A DNA stretch of 36,440 nt, taken from IMG/VR virus record IMGVR_UViG_3300049825_000251, positions 1 to 36,440 of that record. One strand, 5' to 3'. Under the pieces are notes generated by a model. It did no database searches and had not been told where the DNA came from. It was given only the letters and a program-made list of their open reading frames with translations. Positions 1 through 7,100 of this stretch are shown in pieces (position 1 is the first letter of the stretch; each line of letters starts with the position of its first letter). Source of the stretch: a virus. A program made the position numbers and the translations under genes.

Positions 1-146
1 CTGTAATTGGTCCAAAGTACATTAAGAGTAGTTTTACCAGCAGTGGACATGCATTCAATCTTGCTGAGAAGTTGAACATCAGATTCAACACTGAAGAATT
101 TTCAGTAATGATGATGTATCCTGGCAGGGTACTGAAAGAAGAATAA
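1..146 (+). CDS. 3' part of the 96-aa unknown gene (partial)
   Basis: These bases are the last 48 codons of the gene present in full at 36018-36308; the first whole codon begins at base 3 and the stop is TAA at 144-146. The only coding difference between copies is at base 128, an AGG here for AGA there, both arginine. It should be annotated once on the closed circle. Product of unknown function; see the complete copy. Confidence 0.85.
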   Translation, partial: VIGPKYIKSSFTSSGHAFNLAEKLNIRFNTEEFSVMMMYPGRVLKEE

Positions 147-151
147 ATTAC

Positions 152-225
152 TGGCTCATAGTGAAGTGGTATCACAACAGATTTTGATTCTGTCGTCCTT
201 GGTTCGATTCCAAGTGGGCCTGCCA
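152..225 (+). tRNA. tRNA-Gln (anticodon UUG)
   Basis: A cloverleaf can be drawn by hand: acceptor 5' strand TGGCTCA (152-158) against TGGGCCT, a short D arm, anticodon stem ACAGA/TCTGT with loop TTTTGAT giving anticodon TTG, and T arm CTTGG-TTCGATT-CCAAG. The 3' CCA is encoded (223-225). The first pair is U-U; GlnRS is known to favour a weak 1-72 pair (U-A in E. coli), so this is compatible with glutamine charging. It is followed at once by a terminator. Many late genes are glutamine-rich, a plausible reason to carry it (inference). An identical copy lies at 36314-36387. Confidence 0.93.
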
Positions 226-237
226 AATAAGTCGTTT

Positions 238-289
238 AAACGCCTGGTTTATCTACTTCGTGTACATGCGATAGTGATCAGGCGTTTTT
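238..289 (+). terminator. Intrinsic terminator after tRNA-Gln
   Basis: AAACGCCTG (238-246) pairs with CAGGCGTTT (279-287) and runs into TTTTT (285-289). The apical part is different in the right-hand copy, where ACTAT (36413-36417) and ATAGT (36432-36436) form an extra stem; here that stem is broken by the sequence difference. It probably ends the transcript carrying the 35.4-36.3 kb genes and the tRNA. Confidence 0.75.
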
Positions 290-338
290 GTGGCGGTTTA
301 GCAAAACTGGGTGGTTTTTCTTCAATGATATCAACAGG

Positions 339-367
339 TTAGCAAGCCTGGTTTAGAAAAATATAAG
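339..367 (+). promoter_or_regulatory. Candidate sigma70-type promoter for a structured RNA
   Basis: TTAGCA (339-344), a 17-base spacer, and TATAAG (362-367). Matches are 4 of 6 and 5 of 6 to the sigma70 consensus. A start near 374 would place the hairpin and paired segments of 377-570 inside the transcript. Moderate support only. Confidence 0.4.
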
Positions 368-373
368 AGTCCT

Positions 374-575
374 TTAGTGAGTTGCCTATTAATTCATCTC
401 ACGGTAAACAACTGATCAGGAAGTCCAGACTACAAATATCGGGTCAATGCACGAAGGAATACCACATGCTTATGGAGGCATCAAAATGGCTGTAAAGATG
501 CGTTAATTTCTGACCCTGACACTCAACATTGCATTGTGTGCTAATAGTAATTATGCCTTATTAGTCTGGAGAAGT
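374..575 (+). ncRNA. Candidate structured RNA of unknown class
   Basis: No open frame of note lies here, but complementary segments are nested. GTGAG 377-381 pairs with CTCAC 398-402. A 9-bp closing helix joins 424-432 (TCCAGACTA) to 562-570 (TAGTCTGGA). Inside it GGGTCA 441-446 pairs with TGACCC 511-516, and GCATC 478-482 pairs with GATGC 497-501. An alternative GGCAT 477-481 with ATGCC 553-557 would form a pseudoknot with the second helix. It is either a small RNA from the weak promoter at 339-367 or a long 5' leader. It does not match tmRNA; AGGAAGTCC (418-426) recalls RNase P P4, but the partner strand of that core was not found. The rest of the gap (290-373, 576-610) shows nothing I can name. 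Confidence 0.4.
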
Positions 576-610
576 CAAGAAAAATCTGCAATTATTTCGC
601 CATAAACCAC

Positions 611-639
611 TTGACTTTTCGTTATAAAATAAGTATAAT
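611..639 (+). promoter_or_regulatory. Strong sigma70-type promoter
   Basis: TTGACT (611-616), a 17-base spacer and a perfect TATAAT (634-639), predicting a start near 646. This is the best host-type promoter in the window and sits 46 bases before the 149-aa gene, so it probably drives the early genes. Its -10 context, TATAATACAA, is shared with the promoter at 1296-1324. Confidence 0.85.
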
Positions 640-684
640 ACAACAACAGCACATAGATCGTGTGCAGTTTAACAAAGGAATGAA

Positions 685-1134
685 ATGAAAGTAAAATTCA
701 AACTCAAAAAGACCACTGCTGGTACTCAGTATGTTCAAATAGATTCTGCTCTAAAAAACCGAATCTTAGATGATCTAACTAAAATGATTATTGATTGGTA
801 TGAAAACTATCACACAGCCCCCAATCCTTACGGCAACATTATCTTTAATCCAGATCCTAAAATGCCCAAGTTAGGCACAGGCAATGACCGAAGCAAAGGC
901 ACAGGCTACAACAGCATTTACACTTACATTGGTGGCATTGTAGAAAATCACAGGATTGGTAGCAAATTTAATGGCGGTAAAAAAACAAGTGATTTCACTG
1001 ATGAAAACATCCATTGGATTGGCATTGTAAGCACCATGATGCATGCACTTGATCCTGATACTTACACTGAATATGAATTTGTTAATGAGGACGACTGGAT
1101 TAATCCAGCAGCAGGTTTGTTTGGGAGATCATGA
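685..1134 (+). CDS. Unknown early protein, 149 aa
   Basis: First gene behind the strong promoter. Start ATG has AAAGGA (674-679) five bases upstream. The product is basic at its N-terminus (MKVKFKLKK) and has mixed polar composition with several Asn, Tyr and Gly residues; no signal peptide or membrane segment is visible and I recognise no domain. Its TGA overlaps the next ATG as ATGATG, so the two genes are translationally coupled. By position (first promoter-proximal gene) it is a candidate host-takeover or regulatory protein, which is inference only. Confidence 0.8.
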   Translation: MKVKFKLKKTTAGTQYVQIDSALKNRILDDLTKMIIDWYENYHTAPNPYGNIIFNPDPKMPKLGTGNDRSKGTGYNSIYTYIGGIVENHRIGSKFNGGKKTSDFTDENIHWIGIVSTMMHALDPDTYTEYEFVNEDDWINPAAGLFGRS

Positions 1135-1274
1135 TGTACTATGTAAATCATAACGCATGTGCCACACTCGAAGATGCTGAAGAAGTTGTAATGATATATC
1201 GTGCTGCTGGACAAGCAGTAGATATCATAACGGAATTAGAGTACTTTGAAGAGTTAGAACGGACAAATCAGTAG
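1131..1274 (+). CDS. Small unknown protein, 47 aa
   Basis: A short frame beginning MMYYVNHNACATLEDAEEVV and ending in TNQ before TAG at 1272-1274. The start overlaps the previous stop in an ATGA arrangement, the same coupling seen throughout this phage, which is the main evidence that it is real. The product is acidic and probably helical (alternating Glu, Ala, Ile, Leu in its second half). No family recognised. The following 156 bases hold the second promoter and a leader hairpin. Confidence 0.6.
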   Translation: MMYYVNHNACATLEDAEEVVMIYRAAGQAVDIITELEYFEELERTNQ

Positions 1275-1295
1275 TGGCTTTAGACAAGAAAAGAC

Positions 1296-1324
1296 TTGCT
1301 CAGTAGTGGCGATAATAATATAAT
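1296..1324 (+). promoter_or_regulatory. Sigma70-type promoter upstream of the polymerase gene
   Basis: TTGCTC (1296-1301), 17-base spacer, perfect TATAAT (1319-1324). Predicted start near 1331, just at the foot of the leader hairpin 1332-1349. It would give the polymerase gene its own early transcript. Confidence 0.75.
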
Positions 1325-1331
1325 ACAAGCA

Positions 1332-1349
1332 TAACATCTAAAGATGTTA
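1332..1349 (+). other. Leader hairpin at the 5' end of the polymerase mRNA
   Basis: TAACATC pairs with GATGTTA around a TAAA loop: a perfect 7-bp stem at the predicted transcript start, with no T-run after it, so not a terminator. 5' stem-loops of this kind often protect mRNA from 5'-end-dependent decay; that role is inferred. Confidence 0.5.
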
Positions 1350-1430
1350 GCATTAGCAACTACTTAGAACTATAACTTAGACATAGATCTTGAATTAGAT
1401 GCTACTTCGTGAACCGAAAAAGGAATAGAT

Positions 1431-3071
1431 ATGACTATAGATGAGATATTTGATGAGGCAGCAGTTGCTCTGGGCATTGAAGCACATCTGCGAACCAATA
1501 ACTTATGGACCAAACGCAGCCATCCGCTGCTGATTGCTCGGCGTTATAAACAGGCTTTATTGGAGCAACTTGGCAGCAAGCACCATATGCGAAATCCAAT
1601 GGATGAAAAATATAACCATTACATTGTAAGCACTAAAGAATTAGAAGTTGCTTGTGGACGATATGGATCACGCAGCAAACAGCAGTACTGGTGGCCAATC
1701 CTAAATAAACTATGCCCTCTGATCGCAGTAGTGACTCAAGGCAGCAATTTTAATGGACAATATACAAAGGTAAAGACAATGTTTGAATACGACTGGGAAG
1801 CACAATATGTTTACACTATTAAAGGACTGATAGAGTCAGATCCAGAATCAGATGAAAAGTATGAATGGGTTGATATTGATCTACAAAATCTTGGTCATTA
1901 CATGCTTAGTGCGTACAGCAAGACAGTGCAAGATAAAGCAGCAAAGATCTTTGCTATTGCAGAGCAATTCCCCACAGAAGAAAATTGGGGCAAACTACCA
2001 ATGCTTAAAAAGAAAGCCGCAAGTGGCCGTATGTATTATGGTGGTGTCAATTTACACAACACACCTTCAGCAGTTCGTCACGCTGCTCTGGGCAAGCATT
2101 TCAGTTATGATTTAAACACAAGTGTATTTGCTTGGCAGGTTAGCATGATGCGAGCATTATTTGGATACGATCGTAATACACATCCACCACATACCAGTTA
2201 TACAAGAGAATTGATGGCTGATAAGAAGCGTATCCGTGGGCAGTTTACAGATTGCTTTCGGGACACTTATTATGAGGCACCACAAATTGCCAGTATGATA
2301 AAGCAAGCAATTACTGCTATTAGTTTTGGTGCAAGAAGTTCAGCAACTTACATCAATGAACACAACGAATTAACAACTGAAGGCCTGGCCAGTATCATCA
2401 AACACAAAGAAAGCAGAGAAGCATTCTGCAATCATCCCTGGATGAAAGAGTTCCTTAAAGAACAAGATATGATTGTGTCTTTATTGTACGAAGCCACTCA
2501 TGATTTGTTTATCAATGAACCTGCTTGCTTAGGACCTAATAAACGAGTCAATAAGAAGAAATTACTTGCATTTCTGTATCAACGAGCAGAATCCAGAGCA
2601 ATGAAAGATCTAATTACTCGTTGTAAAGATAAGACAGTGTTGTTATGGGTGCATGATGGCTTTTGCACAAGACATCGTATACCACTTGCAGACATGCAGT
2701 TTATACTTCAGCAAGATCACTGCATAGATTGGACTATTGAAGAAACTTTCCATAAAGGATATGCTGATCCTGATGTAGTAAAAGTCACTTCAGATGCACA
2801 GCGTATTCTAAATGACGCTGAAGAAAAAGCAGAACGAGCAGAACGCATTCGTGTAGAAACTGAAATGTGGGCAACTCGTGGCGCAGATACAAGAAATTGG
2901 CATACTAATAATATTGTGCAGTTTAAACCTAAACACAACACAGAAGGACATTACAACAACAGCACAAGTGATTACGATTTAGGAAAGAATGATCCTGCAG
3001 TAACTTTAGCAGGTGCTCGTGGATTACTAAATGAACAGCAATTTATCGAAAGAATATATGGTAAGAAGTAA
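1431..3071 (+). CDS. Short single-subunit palm-domain polymerase (Pol A / T7-type RNAP superfamily)
   Basis: 546 aa, preceded by AAAGGA. Polymerase motifs appear in the right order. There is a Pol I-like entry segment, SGR...GGVNLHNTP, at about residues 198-212. Motif A is YDLNTSVFAWQ, with D227 as candidate metal ligand. Motif B is K291-QAITAIS-F299-G300-A-R302, with the K+8 aromatic spacing common to Pol I and T7 RNA polymerase. Motif C is WVHDGFCTR with H408-D409. Pol I enzymes usually have HDE in motif C, whereas T7-type RNA polymerases have HDSF-T, so motif C favours an RNA polymerase, while the short distance to motif A recalls Pol I. F299 lies where most family members have tyrosine. 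The first ~190 residues are unrecognised and no exonuclease domain is visible. At 546 aa it is far shorter than T7 RNAP (883 aa). DNA versus RNA synthesis cannot be settled from sequence alone; it is the only polymerase in the genome. Confidence 0.65.
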   Translation: MTIDEIFDEAAVALGIEAHLRTNNLWTKRSHPLLIARRYKQALLEQLGSKHHMRNPMDEKYNHYIVSTKELEVACGRYGSRSKQQYWWPILNKLCPLIAVVTQGSNFNGQYTKVKTMFEYDWEAQYVYTIKGLIESDPESDEKYEWVDIDLQNLGHYMLSAYSKTVQDKAAKIFAIAEQFPTEENWGKLPMLKKKAASGRMYYGGVNLHNTPSAVRHAALGKHFSYDLNTSVFAWQVSMMRALFGYDRNTHPPHTSYTRELMADKKRIRGQFTDCFRDTYYEAPQIASMIKQAITAISFGARSSATYINEHNELTTEGLASIIKHKESREAFCNHPWMKEFLKEQDMIVSLLYEATHDLFINEPACLGPNKRVNKKKLLAFLYQRAESRAMKDLITRCKDKTVLLWVHDGFCTRHRIPLADMQFILQQDHCIDWTIEETFHKGYADPDVVKVTSDAQRILNDAEEKAERAERIRVETEMWATRGADTRNWHTNNIVQFKPKHNTEGHYNNSTSDYDLGKNDPAVTLAGARGLLNEQQFIERIYGKK

Positions 3072-3234
3072 CATAGTAGTTTGGTGTAAAGAAGCAGAGT
3101 ATATGCATGACGAATCTGACAAGAAGATACAACGATTAATATCACCATGTGTGCGAGATTTGCATACAGAACCACCATGCAGCAAATCGCACTGTGACCC
3201 TATTAAAAACTATCTAAAGGACCATACAAAATGA
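3058..3234 (+). CDS. Small unknown protein, 58 aa
   Basis: The frame starts inside the end of the polymerase gene (14-base overlap) at ATG 3058; in-frame ATGs at 3031 and 3103 are alternatives, and none has a strong Shine-Dalgarno. The product, beginning MVRSNIVVWCKEAEYMHDES, has four cysteines and a C-terminal PPCSKSHCDP segment that could bind metal, though no finger family is evident. Its TGA overlaps the next ATG (ATGA at 3231-3234), so it belongs to a chain of coupled tiny genes behind the polymerase. Confidence 0.5.
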   Translation: MVRSNIVVWCKEAEYMHDESDKKIQRLISPCVRDLHTEPPCSKSHCDPIKNYLKDHTK

Positions 3235-3374
3235 AAACAATCAAACAACCAAAGAAATTGGGTCGCCCAAGAGTGTACAAAGAAGTAATGACCAATGCTG
3301 AACGCCAGCAAAGATGGCGTGACAAGATCAAAGCAGATGCTGTTTCGTTATTAAAACAATTGGATATCAAATGA
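3231..3374 (+). CDS. Small basic protein with AT-hook-like GRPR, 47 aa
   Basis: ATGA-coupled to the gene before (3231-3234) and after (3371-3374), with AAAGGA about 11 bases upstream. The product has KKLGRPR at residues 8-14 and a basic, probably helical segment AERQQRWRDKIKA. A GRP core flanked by basic residues is the AT-hook minor-groove binding motif, and many small phage proteins pair it with such a helix, so DNA binding is plausible. Target and role are unknown. Confidence 0.6.
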   Translation: MKTIKQPKKLGRPRVYKEVMTNAERQQRWRDKIKADAVSLLKQLDIK

Positions 3375-3574
3375 GCACTAAAGAATCGGCAGTGATAGCA
3401 GAACTACAACAGATGCAGCAACAAGGCTTTATCACAGCACATGAACTTGATTGGTGTGTGGGTGCAGTTCGTAATAGATCAGGATTGACCGCAGTGACAA
3501 GATCTAAACTTAGAGACTCAGTACATACAATTTTAAAGCAAGCAAGAACACGATTTGAGGCAAAATCCAAATGA
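3371..3574 (+). CDS. Small unknown protein, 67 aa
   Basis: Coupled at both ends by ATGA overlaps. It begins MSTKESAVIAELQQMQQQGF and ends with a basic stretch rich in Arg and Lys. It looks all-helical, with no membrane segment and no family recognised. Conserved spacing within the polymerase operon suggests co-expression with the polymerase. Confidence 0.6.
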   Translation: MSTKESAVIAELQQMQQQGFITAHELDWCVGAVRNRSGLTAVTRSKLRDSVHTILKQARTRFEAKSK

Positions 3575-3894
3575 ATTTAATAGATCACCTATTTGGATCA
3601 GGTGCTGCCAATAGTATGTTAGGCAGAACAGATGTACAGAATCAGATCAACGACCAGTTTGATAGTGCATATGGAAACTATGCTGCTCAATCTGGATCTG
3701 TTCAGGCAGCACAACAAGCAAGTGCATTCAATCAGAAACTTAACAATTGGAATAAGAATCCTTTTGCCCAAACAAGTCAATGGGTATTTGCTGGTAAGCA
3801 ATGCACACTACAAGAGTTTGCTGATCAGATTTGGCCCAACGATCACGAAGATAAAATGTTGTTTATACTGACACACAGCGGACCAGCAAAGTGA
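3571..3894 (+). CDS. Unknown protein, 107 aa, last gene of the polymerase operon
   Basis: ATGA overlap with the preceding gene. The N-terminal half (MNLIDHLFGSGAANSMLG and then a Gln/Ala/Ser/Asn-rich stretch) resembles N-termini of small phage virion proteins, whereas the C-terminal half (QWVFAGKQCTLQEFADQIW) looks like a compact globular domain. No family recognised. Followed by a 206-base gap with a terminator, so the early transcription unit probably ends here. Confidence 0.65.
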   Translation: MNLIDHLFGSGAANSMLGRTDVQNQINDQFDSAYGNYAAQSGSVQAAQQASAFNQKLNNWNKNPFAQTSQWVFAGKQCTLQEFADQIWPNDHEDKMLFILTHSGPAK

Positions 3895-3913
3895 AACTTT
3901 ACTATAGTATTAG

Positions 3914-3932
3914 TTCTACACAAGTAGTAGAA
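3914..3932 (+). other. Small hairpin in the early/late gap
   Basis: TTCTAC (3914-3919) pairs with GTAGAA (3927-3932) around a 7-base loop. There is no T-run, so it is not a terminator by itself; it may stabilise the 3' end of the polymerase operon mRNA. Confidence 0.3.
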
Positions 3933-3988
3933 TCGCAGAAGAAGAGTCTGACACACTCAATTTGAAATCTATCATATCTTTCTGACCA

Positions 3989-3994
3989 TAAATA
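3989..3994 (+). promoter_or_regulatory. TAAATA element 1, early/late gap
   Basis: CATAAATA sits upstream of the terminator at 4028-4059. One of ten gap-associated TAAATA hexamers; see the finding on candidate late promoters. No gene start follows closely. Confidence 0.3.
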
Positions 3995-4027
3995 GCACAC
4001 AAGACTACCTTAGGACTGTATTAGATC

Positions 4028-4059
4028 GCCCCTGGCTTGCACCGTAAAGGGGCTTTCTT
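4028..4059 (+). terminator. Intrinsic terminator ending the early unit
   Basis: GCCCC (4028-4032) pairs with GGGGC (4049-4053), followed by TTTCTT. It separates the polymerase operon from the tail genes and lies just before TAAATA element 2, as would be expected at a boundary between two transcription units. Confidence 0.75.
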
Positions 4060-4067
4060 CTGAATAC

Positions 4068-4073
4068 TAAATA
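4068..4073 (+). promoter_or_regulatory. TAAATA element 2, before the tail gene block
   Basis: Context ATACTAAATACTTC, nine bases after the terminator and 27 bases before the GTG start of the 1577-aa gene. No TTGACA-like -35 is present at 17 bases. The following leader carries AAGGAG, so this transcript would not be leaderless. Confidence 0.45.
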
Positions 4074-4100
4074 CTTCATATTACTAAGGAGCCTTTATCC

Positions 4101-7100
4101 GTGGCACAAACTAAAAAAGCATTTGACGAGGTCAGAGTACCGTTCCAGAAGATGACCTTCAGTCCAGATGTACCTTCTACAGCACTGGGACCAAACGAAT
4201 ACAACTCTGGAGAGAACATTGAAACAGATGTTCGTGGCGTACGCAGTGTAGCAGGTGATGAAACTGTGCTGCCAACGGTGCCTGGGACACCAACCTTTGT
4301 GTCAGGTGGATACCGTCAGCCTATGCCTGGTAGCCTGAATGACTTTTACTTTGTCACAGCCAACACAGAAGGTGAATGGTGGGCTGACAATGGTGAAGGC
4401 GATTATGTAGATATTACACCTGCTGGTGGTGTTGGAGTATACACTCAAGCACAGAACATCACAGAAGCCTGGAACGGCACAGTACCATTCTTCAATGATG
4501 AACAGAATCCTCCACTGTTCTGGCCTGACTTCACTGGCAATAGTTTTGAAATTCTAAGTGCTGACAGCAGCGCAGGTACAAGTACATTGACATTCATAAA
4601 CCAGGCTGATTCTTTAGAAGGTGTTCGCATTGCTGATCATACAGGCACATTCAGTTATACCAACTCAGCACCGCTAAAAGCAGGGCAGAAGGTCACCATC
4701 TCAGGTGTCAATACCAATACAGAACAACCAGTACTGCATGCAGTAACTATCGTAGGCACAGCCGGTGAGTTTAGTTGTGACAACTATCTGGGACCAGTTG
4801 AGTTCACAGGCAGCATTAGTGGCACAACGCTTACAGTAACAGCAGTTGCTTCAGGTGTAATCTATGGTGGTCAGGTCCTGACAGGATCAGGTGTCACCGC
4901 AGGCACTAAGATTACAGGCTTCTTAACAGGTAGTTCAACAGGTCCTGGTACATGGACAGTGGACACAAGTCAGACCACAGCCTCAACCACAATCACAGGT
5001 GTTAGAGAAACAGGCTTAACAATTGGACAAGGCATACAAGTAAGTGGCACAGGTACTCTCACAAGTCAGACTATCTCAGGAGTCACCGTTGCTGGTAACG
5101 CAGGCGAGTTCAGAGCAGTCACAACTACTTTAACTGCCCTGGCCATCACTGGCACTGCTGGACAATTCTCATGTGCTGCTACAACACTGGTCGTTGGACA
5201 GACTGTGACCATAAGCGGTATCAATACAGGCTCAGGCAGCATTACAGGATATACTAATCCTACAGCATACATCATCAGTGTAACAAACGGTACCACAACA
5301 TTCACATTAAGAACAACTAACAACATTGCCTTAGTGACCACAGCAGGAACCACAACAGGTTTAACTGCTAAGAAAGCAACAACGCTTACTCCAGGACAAA
5401 GTGTTACCATCTCTGGCACCATTACCAATACACCCACAGCAGTCAGCACAGTAAGCATTGTGGGCAATGCAGGTGAGTTTAGTTGTGCTGCTACCACAAT
5501 CTCTGTGGGACAACGACTAACCATCACTGGCAGCATTACCAATACACCCACAGTATTAACAGGTGTTGTTATCACAGGTACGGCTGGTGAGTTTAGTTGC
5601 ACAGCCAGTAGTCTACAAGTTGGTCAGACCTTAGTGATTGATGGAGTGTTGGGTGGAACTGGAACCATTGCAAACTATGTTGCTCCAACCAGTTATCTCA
5701 TTGGCGCAACCAATGGGTCAACAACATTTACTCTGACTTCATTGACAGGAGCAGCCATTGCGACCACAGCAGGAACACCAACTGGACTAACATACACAGT
5801 AAGCATTCCTGCCATACTGAACTACAACAATCCTTCAGAATACTTTATTAGTGCTACGGATGGTTCAACAACCTTTACGATACAGACAACAGATGGACTC
5901 ACAGTGACCACACAGGGTGGAACTCCAACTGGACTCGTATATACGCTACAGATTCCAAGTATCTCTGGATATACCAATCCCACAAATTATATCATTGCTG
6001 CCACCGACGGTACTACCAGTTTTACATTGATACAAGTTATTGCTGGCGTGCCCACAGCAGTCACAACCACAGGCGGCGTACCAACTGGTATTGTCTTTAC
6101 TGCGCTGACATCCAGCATTACAGGTTATGTGAGTCCAACTACCTATTACATCAGTGCAACCAATGGCGGCACAGCATTTACATTGGAAAAGGACTTTACG
6201 CTTACTTCAGTTGCCATTGCAGACTCAATGGGCAACTTTACTTGTACATTCTCACAGACACTTGAAGTAGATCAGATTGTAAACATGTCAGGCGTTATTG
6301 GTGGTACTGGTAGTATTGATGGTTATTCAAATCCATCCAATTATTACATTATAACCACAAACGGTACCACAGCGTTTCAACTCAGTGACAGCAAAGGTGG
6401 TACTCCATTAACAACCACAGCAGGCACACCAACTGGACTAACTTATAGAATAACTGCACCATTGGTCACAACAGGTGGCGCCACCTCAGGCTTAACATTT
6501 GCCATTAGACGACCTTCAATCTCAGGTTATGTTGATCCAACAACTTATTACATTCTACAGACTAACGGTGTTACCACATTCCAACTAAGTGCTACATTTG
6601 GTGGAGCACCTGTAACAACATCAGCAGGCATTATTAGTGGACTCAGTTTTGTCTACACACCATTTGCTGTGGGACAAGATATCTTAGTGCGTGGTATTGT
6701 ACCAACAGGCTTTCGTGGCACAAGAACAGTAACAGATGTTACACAGAGCAGCGTGAGTTATAGTGGTAGCACAGCGGGACCAATCACAGTGTCTGGTTGT
6801 GTTAGTGATACACTACCACTGTTACAAATGTACAGTAATCAACTGCCCTCAGACATTTATGACATTGCTTACCTTTCACCTAACCTACAACAAATTACTT
6901 TAAGTTCAACCCTGGCAGTACCACCTTATGCACCAGGTGACTTTATCGTTATCTCTGGAGTCAACAGTTACTTTAATGGTACCTTTAAAGTAGCAGACAG
7001 CACTGAAGACACAATTGATTACTATGCAGTACCTGGTGCTGGATATCCAGGTGGCGGTTCAGTTGCTCCCAAGTACGCCTGGAACTATAATCCAAATTGG

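Larger units (their letters stand above)
1..279. repeat. Left copy of terminal overlap (circular closure)
   Basis: This stretch matches 36163-36440 almost base for base. It holds the end of the 96-aa gene, the tRNA-Gln and the first arm of a terminator. Differences from the right copy: G128 versus A (synonymous), C151 versus T (noncoding), and a short indel/substitution cluster around 250-258. Phage direct terminal repeats are normally identical, so this looks like the overlap of a circular or circularly permuted genome assembled from closely related variants rather than a physical terminal repeat. That reading is an inference. Confidence 0.9.

Noticed and set aside
152-225. tRNA gene as an integration (att) site
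   Set aside because: No integrase or recombinase gene is visible and the tRNA is a complete, phage-carried gene followed by its own terminator.
1-279. Physical direct terminal repeats of the virion DNA
   Set aside because: The two copies are not identical, whereas true terminal repeats normally are; overlap of a circular assembly explains it better.
238-289. GTTTAAAC palindrome near 234-241 as an operator
   Set aside because: It is part of the base of the terminator stem and does not recur elsewhere in the gaps I checked.
413-440. RNase P RNA fragment
   Set aside because: AGGAAGTCC resembles part of the P4 helix, but no ACAGAAA-like partner strand or other conserved regions were found.
5066-5602. 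Minus-strand frame of 178 codons inside the 1577-aa tail gene
   Set aside because: Its repeats mirror the Thr/Gly repeats of the real gene; every other gene is on the plus strand.
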